Origin: Sphagnum compactum
Taxonomy: Eukaryota; Bryophyta; Sphagnopsida; Sphagnales
Assembly (NCBI GenBank): GCA_965153455.1
Contig: OZ234502.1
Span: 5,519,462 to 5,583,461, forward strand
Direction of reading: 5' to 3'
DNA: 64,000 bases
Shown: in pieces, positions 48,791 through 60,879 of the stretch
How positions within the stretch are numbered: the stretch's first letter is position 1
How the letters are laid out: each line of letters begins with the position of its first letter
The notes under the pieces: model-generated
Seen by the model: only the letters and a program-made list of their open reading frames with translations
What the model was told of the DNA's origin: nothing
Database searches by the model: none
Position numbers and translations under genes: made by a program

Positions 48791-50644
48791 TATTGGTATC
48801 TAGGGAATAAGTTGAACATAATGCATTGACATTTTTGAATCATGATTTTTCACAAACGTAGCATGAAACTTGATGAATGAAATTTGTTGTGGAGTTGAAC
48901 TCTAAATCTCAATCATGTTGATCTTTTTCATCAAATGGAATCATTTGCTATGATATGGAATTGAATTGTTGCAAAAGGTTAAACAAATTTTAGTAGCACT
49001 TCATCTACATGTTGCACCTCATTTGTTGGTTGAATGTCCATTTCTTCTTTTGATGAGTCTAATGCTAATTGTAAAGGTGCAAGCAAGAATGACTTATCCT
49101 TGATGAAGGCATGACACATTGTCATGCTAAGTTGAAATAAAACAATCACTATTTGTTTTGTGTATCTTTTTGTTTTTCTACTTGAAGTACCTTAGTTGGT
49201 CTTTCATGGTACATTTTTAGATGTTGGTGCAATGTTATTTAATTGCCAATTAGGTGTTGGTGCATGACATTCTTCAATTTCCAATTGCGTGAGGTTGATG
49301 CGATTCATCATCTGTACAATCTTTTTGTTGTTTTTGACTATTGCATTGAACACTAATGAAAAATGTTTAATCATTTTCGTTTGATTCTAGTGATCCTAGG
49401 GGCAATTCGAATAGTGGCGGACCTTGTGAAGGCATGGCACATGTGCTTGGAGCATTCAAAAGATTCACAACAAAAGCCTAATGTCCATGTCTTAGTGGAC
49501 TATTAGTGAAGTCAACTAACATGTTGACAACATTCAGCCAAGGTTATTCAATTGGAATTGTGTTTTCCTGGCACATAATCATTGTTGAAAAGCTCTTGTG
49601 TGAATGAATGTTGTGGTACAAAGCCTTGTTCCTCTTGCATATCAATTTCAAGTACAAGTACTGTTGTTTTTATAGTTTACATTGCCTTCAACTTGTAAAT
49701 CTTTCACATGCATTGGTGTGTTGATATGCACCCCCTTTAAAATGCTTTGATTGCATCATAATATTTTTTATTGAAGGATCAAGGTAAGTGATACATGTCA
49801 AGTTCATTTGCGGTCAATTCCCAAAATGATGCATGATGTCTATTGCCCTTATGGTAGTAAAAAAACTTCTTGTAATTTGAATTGATTTTGTTCCATTTAT
49901 CCTTGCACATCTTCTCATTTCTTTTACTATTCTATTGTGGATTAGTTTTTAAAGTTCTTTTGCAATTTTGTTCCACCACACTATAGTAGGTACCATGTGT
50001 AGTCTCAGATCTATCAACTCTTTTTGAACCACATGTTCAATGTGTTTGCATTTTATCAATGCCATCACTTAATTTTGTTCCCAATTTTCATGCCTCTATG
50101 TGTTGTGTTAGTTCTTCCTCTTGCCAATCCTCTTTACCTTTGTTGCTTGTTGGTGTGCCTTTTTGCCATGTGCCTCCATTGCCTATGCATGTCCCTCCTA
50201 TGGACATTGATGTATCACATGAATGCATGCATTGAAAATTTGTGCACCTCCATTCAAGAAAAAGGTTTAGCGAACAAGAGAAGCTCTCGAAGACATGCTC
50301 AACAACACGAAAAGCATTTGGAAGAAAAACTCAAAAAATCAATGCGAAGCTTTAGTGTTGGAGATGTTTTGGTGCCAAAGTTTGAGAGCTCAAGTTTAAA
50401 GATTGGTATCTTGCCTAGAGTTCATGATGATAAATTATCATCGGTGATAAGCATAAAAATCTACAAATTTTGAAGATTCACCAATTTGTGATACATGAGT
50501 ATCAATAGGTTATCACTAGATGATAGGCTTGTTGATAACTTGCTACATATGCTACTTACCAACCATACCAGTGGTGTGTCTTCAAGGTACTTCAGAAAAA
50601 TCAATTGCTTAGGGCTTAGGTCCTTCTCCCAGTCTCATGAACAG
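48791..50644. other. Intergenic upstream of the P-loop gene
   Basis: AT-rich. The frame at 50024-50473 (149 codons) has a hydrophobic N-terminal half and a basic, coiled-coil-like second half, but no known domain and no codon bias that sets it apart. I leave it unassigned. Confidence 0.4.
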
Positions 50645-50672
50645 TTAGGGTTAGGGTTAGGGTTTAGGGTTT
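50645..50672 (+). promoter_or_regulatory. Telomeric-repeat (telo-box) cluster upstream of the P-loop gene
   Basis: Three TTAGGG repeats, then TTTAGGGTTT. TTTAGGG/AAACCCT telo boxes are common in plant promoters and 5' leaders of translation and cell-cycle genes, where they bind Myb/TRB-type factors. It lies about 290 bases upstream of the chosen ATG. A regulatory role is inferred from position. Confidence 0.6.
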
Positions 50673-50935
50673 GTGAGTTTTACTCCTGCGGAGTTCTTCG
50701 TTCGTCTTCTTCGCCCGTGCTCGCACACACACAAGAGTTTTTTTTTCTATCTTATTTGCTGTTGCGGATGGTCTTGTCCGCAGGTTACATTTGGTATTTT
50801 TATATCACCTGCAGATGCGAGAATCAGTTACGAGCTCTAGGACGAGGGGATTCTTCCTCGTGTTTGTATTTTTTTTGGGGTGTTGCATTTGTTTGAAGGC
50901 CAGAAGCAGCAGCAGCATAAAGAGTTGGAGCAATA

Positions 50936-53900
50936 ATGTGGCGCCCTGGGAGAAGGGCTTCTTCTCTTCTCATCAGGGGCGGTAGATGGAGCTCTCTGGG
51001 TAAATTACTCTCACTGTCCTCGTACTCATATTTTGTGAATAGATTCTGCTGATTTTCCTTAAATCTGAAACCGCATCTTTACCCTTGAGGAACGGTTGGT
51101 GGTGAGGAAGATTTTCAAAGAGAGGAACGTTGGATCTGAGATTTTTTTTGTGGGAGATCTCAACAGCAGATACCCAGATCACACTTGGCAAATTCGATGA
51201 TGCAATTGCATCCCTCCAGAGCGCTTTGTCTCAGATGGCTGTCGACAGTCCAACGCAGTCACTGGCTATAGTGAACCTTGCAAAGGCTTATGCAGGACTA
51301 GGCAAAATGGAGCAAGCAAGATCTTACTGCAGGTGAGAAAGTATTTTGTGCATCATTTGAGATGGTTTAGGGTTTAGGGTTTAAGCATTACATTTTGTTG
51401 AATGGTCATAGGGTGTGGGTACCATGTGTTCATTCTCAACTGGATTCCTCCAATCAAGCAGACAAACAGATTGTGAACCAGTAGTGCCAGTGATGAAAAA
51501 ATGGAGGATTGTGCGACGCACTATTCTAGACATGGAACTGCATAAATATGCCCGGACATCTGTAGTGCCACAAGCTCTTATTTTGCATGGTCCTCGTGGT
51601 GTGGGAAAGCGAACAACTGTTGAAGGTTAGTATAATCTTTCATGAACTAAACCATAAACCTTGAACACTCTTTGTGACACCTTTCTGAACCACAACATTG
51701 TTCCAGCAATTTCTTCATAACAAGAGAAACAGATGTCAAGTGCCTTTCACATGCTGTAGACTGGAGCTACTGTAGCGTGGAAGGAAGGGGGGAAGGGAAT
51801 CCATAATCATAAAGCCTGCTTCCAATGCTCCAGGGTGACCTGCAGGGCTGCTGCAGGAGTGGAGAAAATTGCCCCATGCTGTGGCATATGTGGACCTGGA
51901 GCTGTGCGGAAATGCTGCCCACAAAGGAAGTAATTTGCACCCATGGATGCTTGGTACAGGGAGTCATACATTGAATGACAATTGTGACGGCACCAGGGAC
52001 AGTTGTCTTGGGAGAATCAGAGAGCACTTGGAGCAAGCCCTGGAAACCCTTGCAGTTCAGGCAGTGGAACTTGGATGTCTGAGATCTCAGAATGTGTTGG
52101 AATGGTTGCAAGATCATCATTCAATTGATCATTCATTGTCACAGTTCCTGCAGCTTCAAGAAGCTGGTGGCAAGTTATCTGATGTCTCAAGGGTGGGAAG
52201 CACAAAGCAGATGTGGCATGAAGCTCTCAAACAAATGTCGGATGCAAGCTCTGCAGGTGACACTAGCACTTATATTGTGACTACAAGCAACAAGAGGGAT
52301 GGAAGGAGCTTGCTGGAATATGCAGTCAAATTGGATGCAAGCTGCTCAGCTGAAGTGATACAGCCCCTCACTAGAAAGAAAGGTATGCTTGATATTTTTC
52401 ATGGGATTTTTCCTCTAGAATTCCAGGTTGTGCAGCCTACATCCAGTAGGTTCTGTAATGACAAGCTGTAAGAACTCCAATGCATTGGGGATGCCTGAAC
52501 TGTAGCTTTTTGCAGGTCAAGTGGCAAAATTGGATGTGAAGAGGAAGGCAGTGCTGTCTCTATCTCTTGCAAAACAGCTATTGCAAATGCAAGAAGGATG
52601 GAGGACAGCAGCTGGGTCTGCTAGAAGGTCTAGAGGTGCAATTCCAAAAGGGGCTGCAGATGCAGCTGTAAGTTGGCCTATGCTTCTTATAAATCTCCTC
52701 TCATGGGCAACCCAGGAAAACCGCTTTCAGGTAACTGCAATTTACCACATACAGATTGTGCTTACAAGGCCATGCTTATCTCATGACTGGGCTGATCAAT
52801 TTTGTGACAATTGCTGGTGCTTTTGGACAGCCAAAGCTTGTGATCAATGCAATGGATGTAATGCGGAATGCAGCTGTGGACCAAGGAGGTGTGGATGGTG
52901 CAGCCTATCATGACTCTTTGCTCATGAAGGTGGTCACCATGGGTGTCACCCAGGGCTGCCTCCCTATCATTCTTGTCTCATCAGACAGGTGCACCAATGC
53001 CCAGTTGTGATTACAGACTATTGAATTTTGCTGGGAGTTCTCTCATGTGTGGGTGCTCTTGCCTAAAACAAGTGTAGATGGTTGTAGTAGCAACCTGCTA
53101 GAGCAGAAGGCAGTCATGAGGGTGAACTTTTGGGACAGATGCAAATATGTGTATGCTAGGATTTACTTGGAACAAGTAGTAAGTCTGTCAATCCATGTAT
53201 AAGGCCCAGGTTCACACTGTTGACAGGACATGGATTAACAATCATGCTATGTTGTGCAGCTATTACTCATGGCAAATAGGTGAAGATTTTGGCGACAATA
53301 ATGTCTTTGTTTCAAGTGAGGTAACTCTTATGAGTTGGAAAAAGAAACTGAAATGTTCCATAACTTGGACTCTGATTCATGATGCGGATTAGAGATAGAG
53401 GATCAATAGATCAGGGCTTAAAATGGGGCTTTCCAGTGAACTGGGAACCCTTTCTCTGCATATGGAAAACTGACTGACTGCATTTGTGTAGGAAAGAAGT
53501 GTGATCACCTCTTTAATGGGATGGCCTTGGGTGACTAGTTTTTCGGATGGACAGCAAAAGAAGCTGCAGTGCATCTAGTTCCTGATTTTTTTACAGCAGA
53601 TGATGTATGTCCACTGTACCATCTTTGGTCTGCCTGCATTTGCATTTTGTTTGCTTAGTGTGTTTAGTGTTTTGTAAGGAATTTCAATGGATTATTATGG
53701 ATGTCCAAGTTTTTTTTTTCTTCACAGTATTGTATTGGTTGGTGTCGGGAATCCATTGATGTATGTCATGGGTGGTGGATAGAGGGAGGGAGGAAGTTAA
53801 TTGAGATTTTTTGGGAGGGTGCAGTGGAAGGTGGTGGCAGATGTTTTGGGCCCAAACCCACAGCATCTTGTGGAGTTGCATACCATACAACAAAGCCAGT

Positions 53901-55813
53901 CCTTCATCGAGTATTTCACATCATTGTCTCCTGTTGGACTTAACATGATATCAGTGTGCATTTGTATAGGCAGTCTGGTTTTGATTCTTTTGCAAAATTA
54001 ATGGTTGGGGCAAAACCCTGCAAGAACTATGACATTAAGTACCTTAGGCTGGAGAGACTGTTGTGATGGGTGACTAAGACTTCTGTTCCTGCAATTTTGT
54101 GAGCTCATCTTGTAAAGGAGGCAGTGCATATGATGTATTAAAGAGGCTCTCAGTTATATCAGCTTTGGCAAGCTTTAAAGTTTCTTTGCCTTTGGTAAGA
54201 GTAAGCTGACAGTCGGATGGGTTTGTTGCCAGGCAAGTGAAATCTAATGATTCTGTCAACATTGAAGACTGCATTGATATATACTTAGCATACATACAGG
54301 TAGTCAGTTTATCCTGTATTCTGATACTGGAGCATGGCTGATTTACTTCGTCTGGCTTTCCAGTATATTGATAAATGTGGTTTTTGGGAGTCTCACACTT
54401 ACTGCTTCAGTCTCACCATTTCAGAATCTATGATACATTCAAATTTAAGAGTTTGAAAAATCTAACCATAAATAGTTTTGAAAATTTGAAAAAATCTAAG
54501 ACAGCTAGTGCTGTGGTAGGTGACAGTAGTAGACCCAGCGATGAATGCAGCAGTGGCCTTACTGGAGAATTTTGCTGACAAGGCAATACGGGGGAACATT
54601 GACAGTCAATTGCTCCAGCATGGTGCACCATGGCGGCATCCACCTAAAGTTTACAACAATAGCAGGGAGAAGCAGCAACATTGGGCACAGCTACAACTCA
54701 TGGATTGCATTGAGGCCCTTGCTTACACAGAGTTTGGGGTGAGACCTGACGCCACCCTCATTGTCGTTAGATCTTAGATTTTAGTTTCTTTGTGACCTGT
54801 ATGATGTTTTCTGGCTGGGTCAATATCATAGATGTTGCTGTTGAATGTGTTAGGGTTACTGTTGAACCCTAAACCCAAAATACATCCAGAATCTCTATAA
54901 CCTTATTGTTGGGCCATTTCTCAATTCTATTCAGGTTGACTTAGATTGAAAGTATGGGAAGTTCCCAGTACTTCATAGATATTTCTTCATGACCTATCAA
55001 CTTTGAGCAGTGTTGAGGATGGCTGCAGCTTGCTTTCAAGTGAAGCTTAGCTTGCCTTCATGTATCTCTTTCCTTCTCATCATTCCATACTCCAAGGACC
55101 ACTATTTCCATTCCAACTAGTGGAGGAAGGAAAAATATGTCACTGGCAAATTCTGCACTGTATTGCAGTCACTTTAATCCATGATTTTTTGCTGATTTCA
55201 TCCTCACCGAAGAAGCTCATAGAACTGGGTGGAATTCAACACATGGCAGGTGAATTACTTGGGAGGTGGCTTGGAGCTTTTGGATGATCCTGCAGCTCTT
55301 GCTCTTCTGCAGGTACAGCACTCTGTCAGATATTCTCTGCCCCTGTTCTTCCCTTTCTGCATTTTTTTGACTGCTACTATGTTTATCTGAAAGGTTCTAA
55401 TGCTAATGTTGTCTTGGGATTGGGGGACGGCGGGGGGTGGAGTTAACAGGTTGGTCTTCTTTATCAGCAACGGGCCTCCCCATACATCAGGCCAACGTCA
55501 CGCTGCATTTTGCGATGCTTGGTTCGATGGTATTTTTCTAGAGCTTTTTATACCAATTTATTTCTGTCCACCTCATTAGTCTTGTTTCTTCTGCATCTTC
55601 TCTTCATCCCTCAATATGATAGACCATGCAGTACGTGTTTAGGGAAAATTAGACTGATTTCATATGGAAAGTGATACAAGCTTCTATTTTTTGGGTTGTG
55701 TGTGCAGGTTAGTGAGGAAAAAGTTTGGATTAAGTGTGGCAGACAGGCTTAGATATAAGTGGCACCGTGTGGTGCGGGGTAGAAGCTACCGTCACCTCAT
55801 GCTCGACTCATAA
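50936..55813 (+). CDS. Probable organellar P-loop NTPase with TPR-like N-terminus, 14 exons, 683 aa
   Basis: Exons: 50936-50999, 51167-51332, 51462-51625, 51846-52382, 52516-52730, 52831-52988, 53260-53320, 53539-53604, 53825-53910, 54233-54299, 54520-54738, 55250-55312, 55450-55529, 55708-55813. All junctions are GT-AG, phases agree, and the CDS is 2052 bases. Residues 1-21 (MWRPGRRASSLLIRGGRWSSL) look like a mitochondrial or dual-targeting presequence. Residues 22-76 are TPR-like (LGKFDDAIASLQSAL, VNLAKAYAGLGKMEQA). The P-loop follows VVPQALILHG: G120-PRGV-G125-K126-R127. A buried strand, LPIILVSSD (426-434), could be the Walker B or sensor strand. Conserved blocks include FFGWTAKEA, VVADVLGPNPQHLVEL, GAPWRHPP, LDDPAALALL and RGRSYRHLM. 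I recognise the order from a conserved plant P-loop protein of unknown function. Arg127 replaces the usual Ser/Thr. Exon 9's donor (GTATTT) is the weakest. The TPR part being in the same protein rests on splice phase only. Confidence 0.9.
51366..51382 (+). promoter_or_regulatory. Second telo-box, inside intron 2 of the P-loop gene
   Basis: TTTAGGGTTTAGGGTTT, two perfect plant telomeric repeats. Telo boxes in early introns have been linked to plant gene expression; here the role is inferred only from position. Confidence 0.5.
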
Positions 55814-56582
55814 GAGTGCAGTTCAGTTCTTATGGGAGTCTTAAGTCATTCAACCTAGGATATTTAATTGGGAAATTTTCCATTTAATACTATTATTGTT
55901 GGTGGATCATGATAATTTATAACAAATAGCACTTTCTCTTGAGAGTACTTCTCACTGCTGTGTGACTTCACCATTTCAAACTCACCTTCAGATTCCTTGA
56001 TCTTATTTGAGTTGGGTTTGTGCTGTATTTTAGGGATTTTTCAATTATCAGTATATTTGTACACAGTGTGTGTGCTCATATTTTGATGACCAAATTTACT
56101 GAACCCAACCCATGGAGGTGTGGAATCATAGGTCAAGTCAATGATGGTGCAATCAATATTGCCTGAAATGCTAATGCCTTCTATCACACATGCAGACACT
56201 CCCCTTTCTAGCCATTTCTAGGCTTATTGTATTTCATAGGATTTCGTACTTAGGGGACAATCATTACTTAATTTGCCACCATCATAGGAGGTCTAATCTA
56301 TGTTGTGCTATGGAAACAAATAGGAGTAGCAGTTTCATTTGGCAAATGTGTTTAGTAGAGGCAATTTCCTAAAACAGTTGGCCAATCAACATTATATTTA
56401 AGTTTCCCAAGGAAACCTTTAACCGAATCAATGAACAAAAAATAAGAACAACAAACAAGAAGAAGTTCGTAGAACTATTATCGCTACAAATCCACCTATT
56501 TAAAACATACATATACCATCAGGAGCTAACGAACATGCAACTATGGCACAACTTGTTACTGCCCCTTACCATTGTGATCAAG
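55814..56582. other. 3' flank of the P-loop gene
   Basis: AT-rich; it contains the presumed 3' UTR. No polyadenylation site is assigned. On the minus strand around 56100-56190 a GISISGNIDCTIIDLTYD reading resembles the GxIDCTHI block of Harbinger transposases, but the flanking sequence does not support it firmly. Confidence 0.35.
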
Positions 56583-56730
56583 CACTACTACAAAATGTGG
56601 GTGCAGTTCACTAGTCCCCATTCACTAGACCAGTGAATTCACTACTTTTTCATTGGTCCCTGTTGACTACAACCAGTGAATTCATTCAAAATTCAGTGAA
56701 ATCACTTGGCGTACAAAGACACCTTTTGTT
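56583..56730 (+). mobile_element. CACTA-like terminus with subterminal repeats
   Basis: CACTACTACAAAATGTGGGT is followed by TTCACTAG (twice), CCAGTGAATTCA (twice) and TTGACTACAACCAGTG. A CACTA end with clustered short subterminal repeats is typical of En/Spm elements. The other terminus was not found. Confidence 0.35.
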
Positions 56731-57639
56731 TTAGTGAAGATGATAATTTGACACATTGTGAGTGATTTTCGTAAGCTCATTACTACACTGATTGATTTAT
56801 TTAGCACATGTTTTTTAGTCTAGATTCAACCCATATTCGAGTGAAAACACATTAAGCCCCCCAAAAATTGCAGTCACAAGTATAATCTTTCTGTAGTTAA
56901 TTTTTTTGGTAATGTACTGACATCACATCTTGGATTATTTTTGCTTGTTTTAAGTATATTTGATTAATTTTAAACTTAATCTAATCATTTTTAATCCAAC
57001 AAAAAATGAAAACTTGAATGTATGACATATTTGTGACAAAATAATACTTGTCACAAAGTTTGAAAAAATTACATATATACTTCAAAATTAGGGTTGTGAG
57101 TGGAATTCTTGGGTGAATTTTCTTTTAGTGTATGATATTGATATACATGAATTAAATCTAGGACCATTTAGAGATTTAAAGTTTTTGGATGAAATTTGAT
57201 TCAAAAAATGTGCATGTTTTTTGCATTTTTGAATAAATGCATAATAATATCATCCTTATAGGAAAAAAACCACTACCATATCAAAGAGGAGGAGATTTTA
57301 AAGATGGGCATTTCATTATTGTTTTCAATTTCTTTTGTTTGGAAATGTTTCATGAACCACAAACATGAGGCCTTATGGTTGTTGAAAAACTACAAGTTAT
57401 ATATTGTATGTACATTAATTTTATGCAATCCTCTTCATTTAACTATTGAATCAAGATTAATTTAAACCCAAAGTGAACTTTGAGTTCCAAAATGTTGTCA
57501 TGCACATTTTAAAATTTTTTCTTGTGTTTATTATAGCAAAAAAATACCATCAAGATTTAAGCTTATTGCATACTATAACACTTGTTATACATTAGTTTTT
57601 TTGGTGAAAAATGGTTCACCCTTAATGTGCTTTCACCAA

Positions 57640-60600
57640 TACTTGCACGGATTTGCTCGCAAACCTATTTGAATCATGATGAAAAACAGTCTCCCACTTC
57701 AATTATAACAATTGGAGTCTAATATGTAGTGAACTATGTTCTAACATGTTTCTTAGCAGTTTTTCAAGTAGTTTGATCTATTAAAAAACCCAATTTTGGT
57801 GCTCATTTAGTTCGTTTGTCTTCCTTCTCCTTTTGTTTTCCTTCTTTGATTTCTTCTATAATTACCTTTTCCATCATTTTTTTCCTTAAGATATGTAAGT
57901 ATTCAGAATTAATCAAAACATGTGATTAAAATAATCGATTAACAACTATTTTCCCTTTGTACATCTTGGAGGTAAATGAGGCAATGATAATAGGTTATGC
58001 ACCTTCACAAATTCCTAGGTTAGATTTGGAGACTATTGGGTTTCTTACAACAACTATTGAGTATCTTTAGGACTAATGTCATTTAGGTTTACAACATTAA
58101 TATCTTTTGGCTGATGTTCTATCATTATAGGGCTTTGAAGCATATATATATATATATATATATAGTTGCATTGGTCATTTTCTGGCCTATAGGTAGGTAG
58201 ATCTTTAGATGTTAGACACAAAATTGTTTCAATTATATGGAAAAGTTCTATAGCAGTAAATTCCTCCCCCCCATTGTTGATTATTCATAGCTTCCTCCTA
58301 TGTTGTTTAATCTTTTTCACTTCCTACATTGTTCATGTTTGCTCTACTGTAAACCTCTAATGGTCAAGTCTTGCCATCCATTACCTTTGGGTTGAAAGGC
58401 CATATACTTATAGTTCTAAACCCATATTTGATGTTTTTTTTGGTGAGTGATTATTCTAAAGCCTTATCTACCCATCTAGTTAAAGTTATTTTGTTTAATT
58501 CCATGTGATTGTTTTTAAACATAATTACATCTTTGACCTTTTTAAATGTTATTTAAAAGGCTTGAACAAAACACATTTAATGGTTGCAATGCATGTGATG
58601 TGTGCGTTGGTAGTGTGATCATGTCTAACCTTAACTCTTTTGCATGTTTTATTGCTTCTAGGATAACATGGTTATGATGCCCATCCAAAATTAACGAGTG
58701 TTAGTCGGTGAGAAACATTCCACTTGAAACTGACTTCTCCAAAAAACAAAAACTCCTTAAACAAGAAAGTAGTCATCCAAGTTTTTTTTTGCATTGCCAT
58801 ATACATACCTGGTTTGCAAATATTGATGTAATCATCTCACAGTCTTTCACTTCTAAAAACCTCTTTTAGCATTCATAGCATAATTTATAATTAACCATTC
58901 TTGAGACTTGGGGATGGTGCTATAAATTGCATTTGACCTTTTTCTAGCCAAAACTCTTGCTCTAGACTGTCTACTAATTTGAATGTTTGTTTCATCATAA
59001 TTCCATATATGATTTTCAACTATAATCATGTCAATTGTATAATGATTACAAGTTGGTATAGAAATAATTGCCTAAAAATGGATGTAACCCCTCTTATCTA
59101 CAAACTTCTAATTCTTCTACCTTTCAAATGTTGACTTTTGAATGTTTATGTTTGAACCAATACCACTGACTATTGCATGGTATCCCATCCCAGAATGGTG
59201 TCACCATTGTTTATGTTAGCTCTATAACTTTCATCTTTAATTGTTGCAAACTTATCGACAATCTACATTCTTACATAGCTAGTGTCCATGCAATATTGTT
59301 GCACCTTCTTCTCTTATAAGCACACCTCCTAGCCCCATCTTCATGGATTTGATTTTTCCATTCAAATGGCAAAAAAAGGTGTTCATTACAATGTTCCATG
59401 AACTATTAGCCTTCCTTAGGGAATATGTCCCTCTTTCAATAACATCCATTGTTGCTTCTAATGTTTCATTTGTCCACATGCCCCTTCTGGTTGTTGAAGG
59501 CATTTGATTCAATTGTGGTACTAATCTTTTGTTTTGTGGTTCAAAAGTAGGTAGAAAATTTTCCTTATTTATTTTAAGGGGCAAATTTACTCCTTGCAAC
59601 TCCAACATGTTATTCCGGCATCTATGAAGGACTACCAAGTTCATGATTGTTTTTCTCTTCTTGGTCCCAACCTCCAACAACTTGATGGAATGATATGGCC
59701 CAACCAATGGCATGTCTTTCTTTTCCCTATAAACAACCCAAGAATCCAGAAAGTGTAATAAATCTAGAAATTTTGTTATAAGATGTTCTAGTAATGCTAT
59801 AATAAAATATAATATATTATAAAATTTGGCAAAACCATCCCAATTTAAATCAACATTTTTTATTGATGTGCAGAAGAAGAAATTTGTAGGATATGATTTA
59901 ACTAATCCCTAACATTTTAAAATCTCCTTGATGCAACATTTCAGACTATGGATTGTTGGATCTAATGGTAATCCAAATATTTTTTGAACATTCGAATATA
60001 TAGTTTCAATTATTTTTTTGATGTTGATCAATTTTTTACATGTTCTACTTTCAACTTGCTCTCTATATTTTGCAAATTTATTTTTGAACCTAGTTCTTGC
60101 TCTATTTTCTTTTCGAGACATGTTTTTTGCAAGTAAACTTTCAAACTTGAACTATCATCATTTACATGTTCTATTTCTAGTAGCAGGTTTGAATTTCCTA
60201 GCACTACAACATTAAGACCTATGAATTCTAAGCAAAGGAACTATTCTTCTATTCTAGCAAGTAGAGAGGACATATTTAAAATTCAGATTGAAAGTAGAAA
60301 ATGATCTATTCATTTTATGTTAGCCTTGCTTACATTTAAACTTTGATTTGTGCTTTTCTTTTTTCTTTTTGAGGGAATGCAAAGTGCTTATGCATAGTAG
60401 GAATTTTTTAGGACTCTCCATTGAAGACTAATAAATGTGCTCCTTTGGTGGATTCACAGATATGATATTCTTTATTGATCTTTGTCCATTATATCCTTGA
60501 TAGGGTTTAAGGTTTATTGATGGGCAATTGCATGCCTTTTAATGTAAGCTTAAACCCCCACAACCAAACATTCATTTCTTAATTAAATTTTATTGCTTAT

Positions 60601-60870
60601 CTTGGTTTTGTTTTCTAAAAAAGAGTCCATCCCACCCCTAAGGATGTGCTCATCTCTCATATCACTAAACAATTTTTTTGGCTTCTTTGGGTTTGGTTTT
60701 CTGAAAAAGAGTTTAACAAACCTTTCAAAGTAACATTGCCACCATATTTGTTTTCAAGTATGTGCATTACAATGGGTTGGTCCTCTTCCATCACCAAACA
60801 TGACTACATATATAACATTGTGGCATTTTTTTGGTTATTGCTTTTTCTCACACCCATAACCACACACACA
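57640..60870 (-). mobile_element. Pogo/CENP-B-like DNA transposon, fuller copy, decayed
   Basis: About 3.2 kb whose two flanks align with the 33.2-34.6 kb copy and whose middle carries a minus-strand transposase relic (58660-59713). It contains (AT)n at 58144-58165. Terminal inverted repeats and target duplications were not resolved, so the ends are those of the shared sequence. The frame at 59909-60121 (minus; MSRKENRARTRFKNKF, basic) may be an upstream part of the same gene, but has no recognised domain. Confidence 0.7.
58660..59713 (-). pseudogene. CENP-B/pogo-type transposase relic (HTH_psq plus DDE)
   Basis: At the start of the minus frame (59713-59279) the reading ends with a psq-type helix-turn-helix: MDVIERGTYSLRKANSSWNI, then HLNGKIKSMKMG and GGVLIREE, matching the DNA-binding N-terminus of plant CENP-B/jerky-like transposases. 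Further on, in shifted frames, come IWNYDETNIQ (about 59010), NAIYSTIPKSQEW (about 58905), WMTTFLFKE (about 58760) and LILDGHHNHVI (about 58680), the blocks of the DDE_1 endonuclease fold including the first Asp (DET) and second Asp (LDG). Multiple stops and frameshifts separate them, so no functional protein is made. Confidence 0.75.
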
Positions 60871-60879
60871 CACAACAAG

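Noticed and set aside
50024-50473. 149-codon frame upstream of the P-loop gene
   Set aside because: Half hydrophobic, half basic, but no family, splice support or similarity could be seen.
56090-56190. Second Harbinger transposase
   Set aside because: Only one short IDCT-like block on the minus strand; neighbouring blocks are missing or misplaced.
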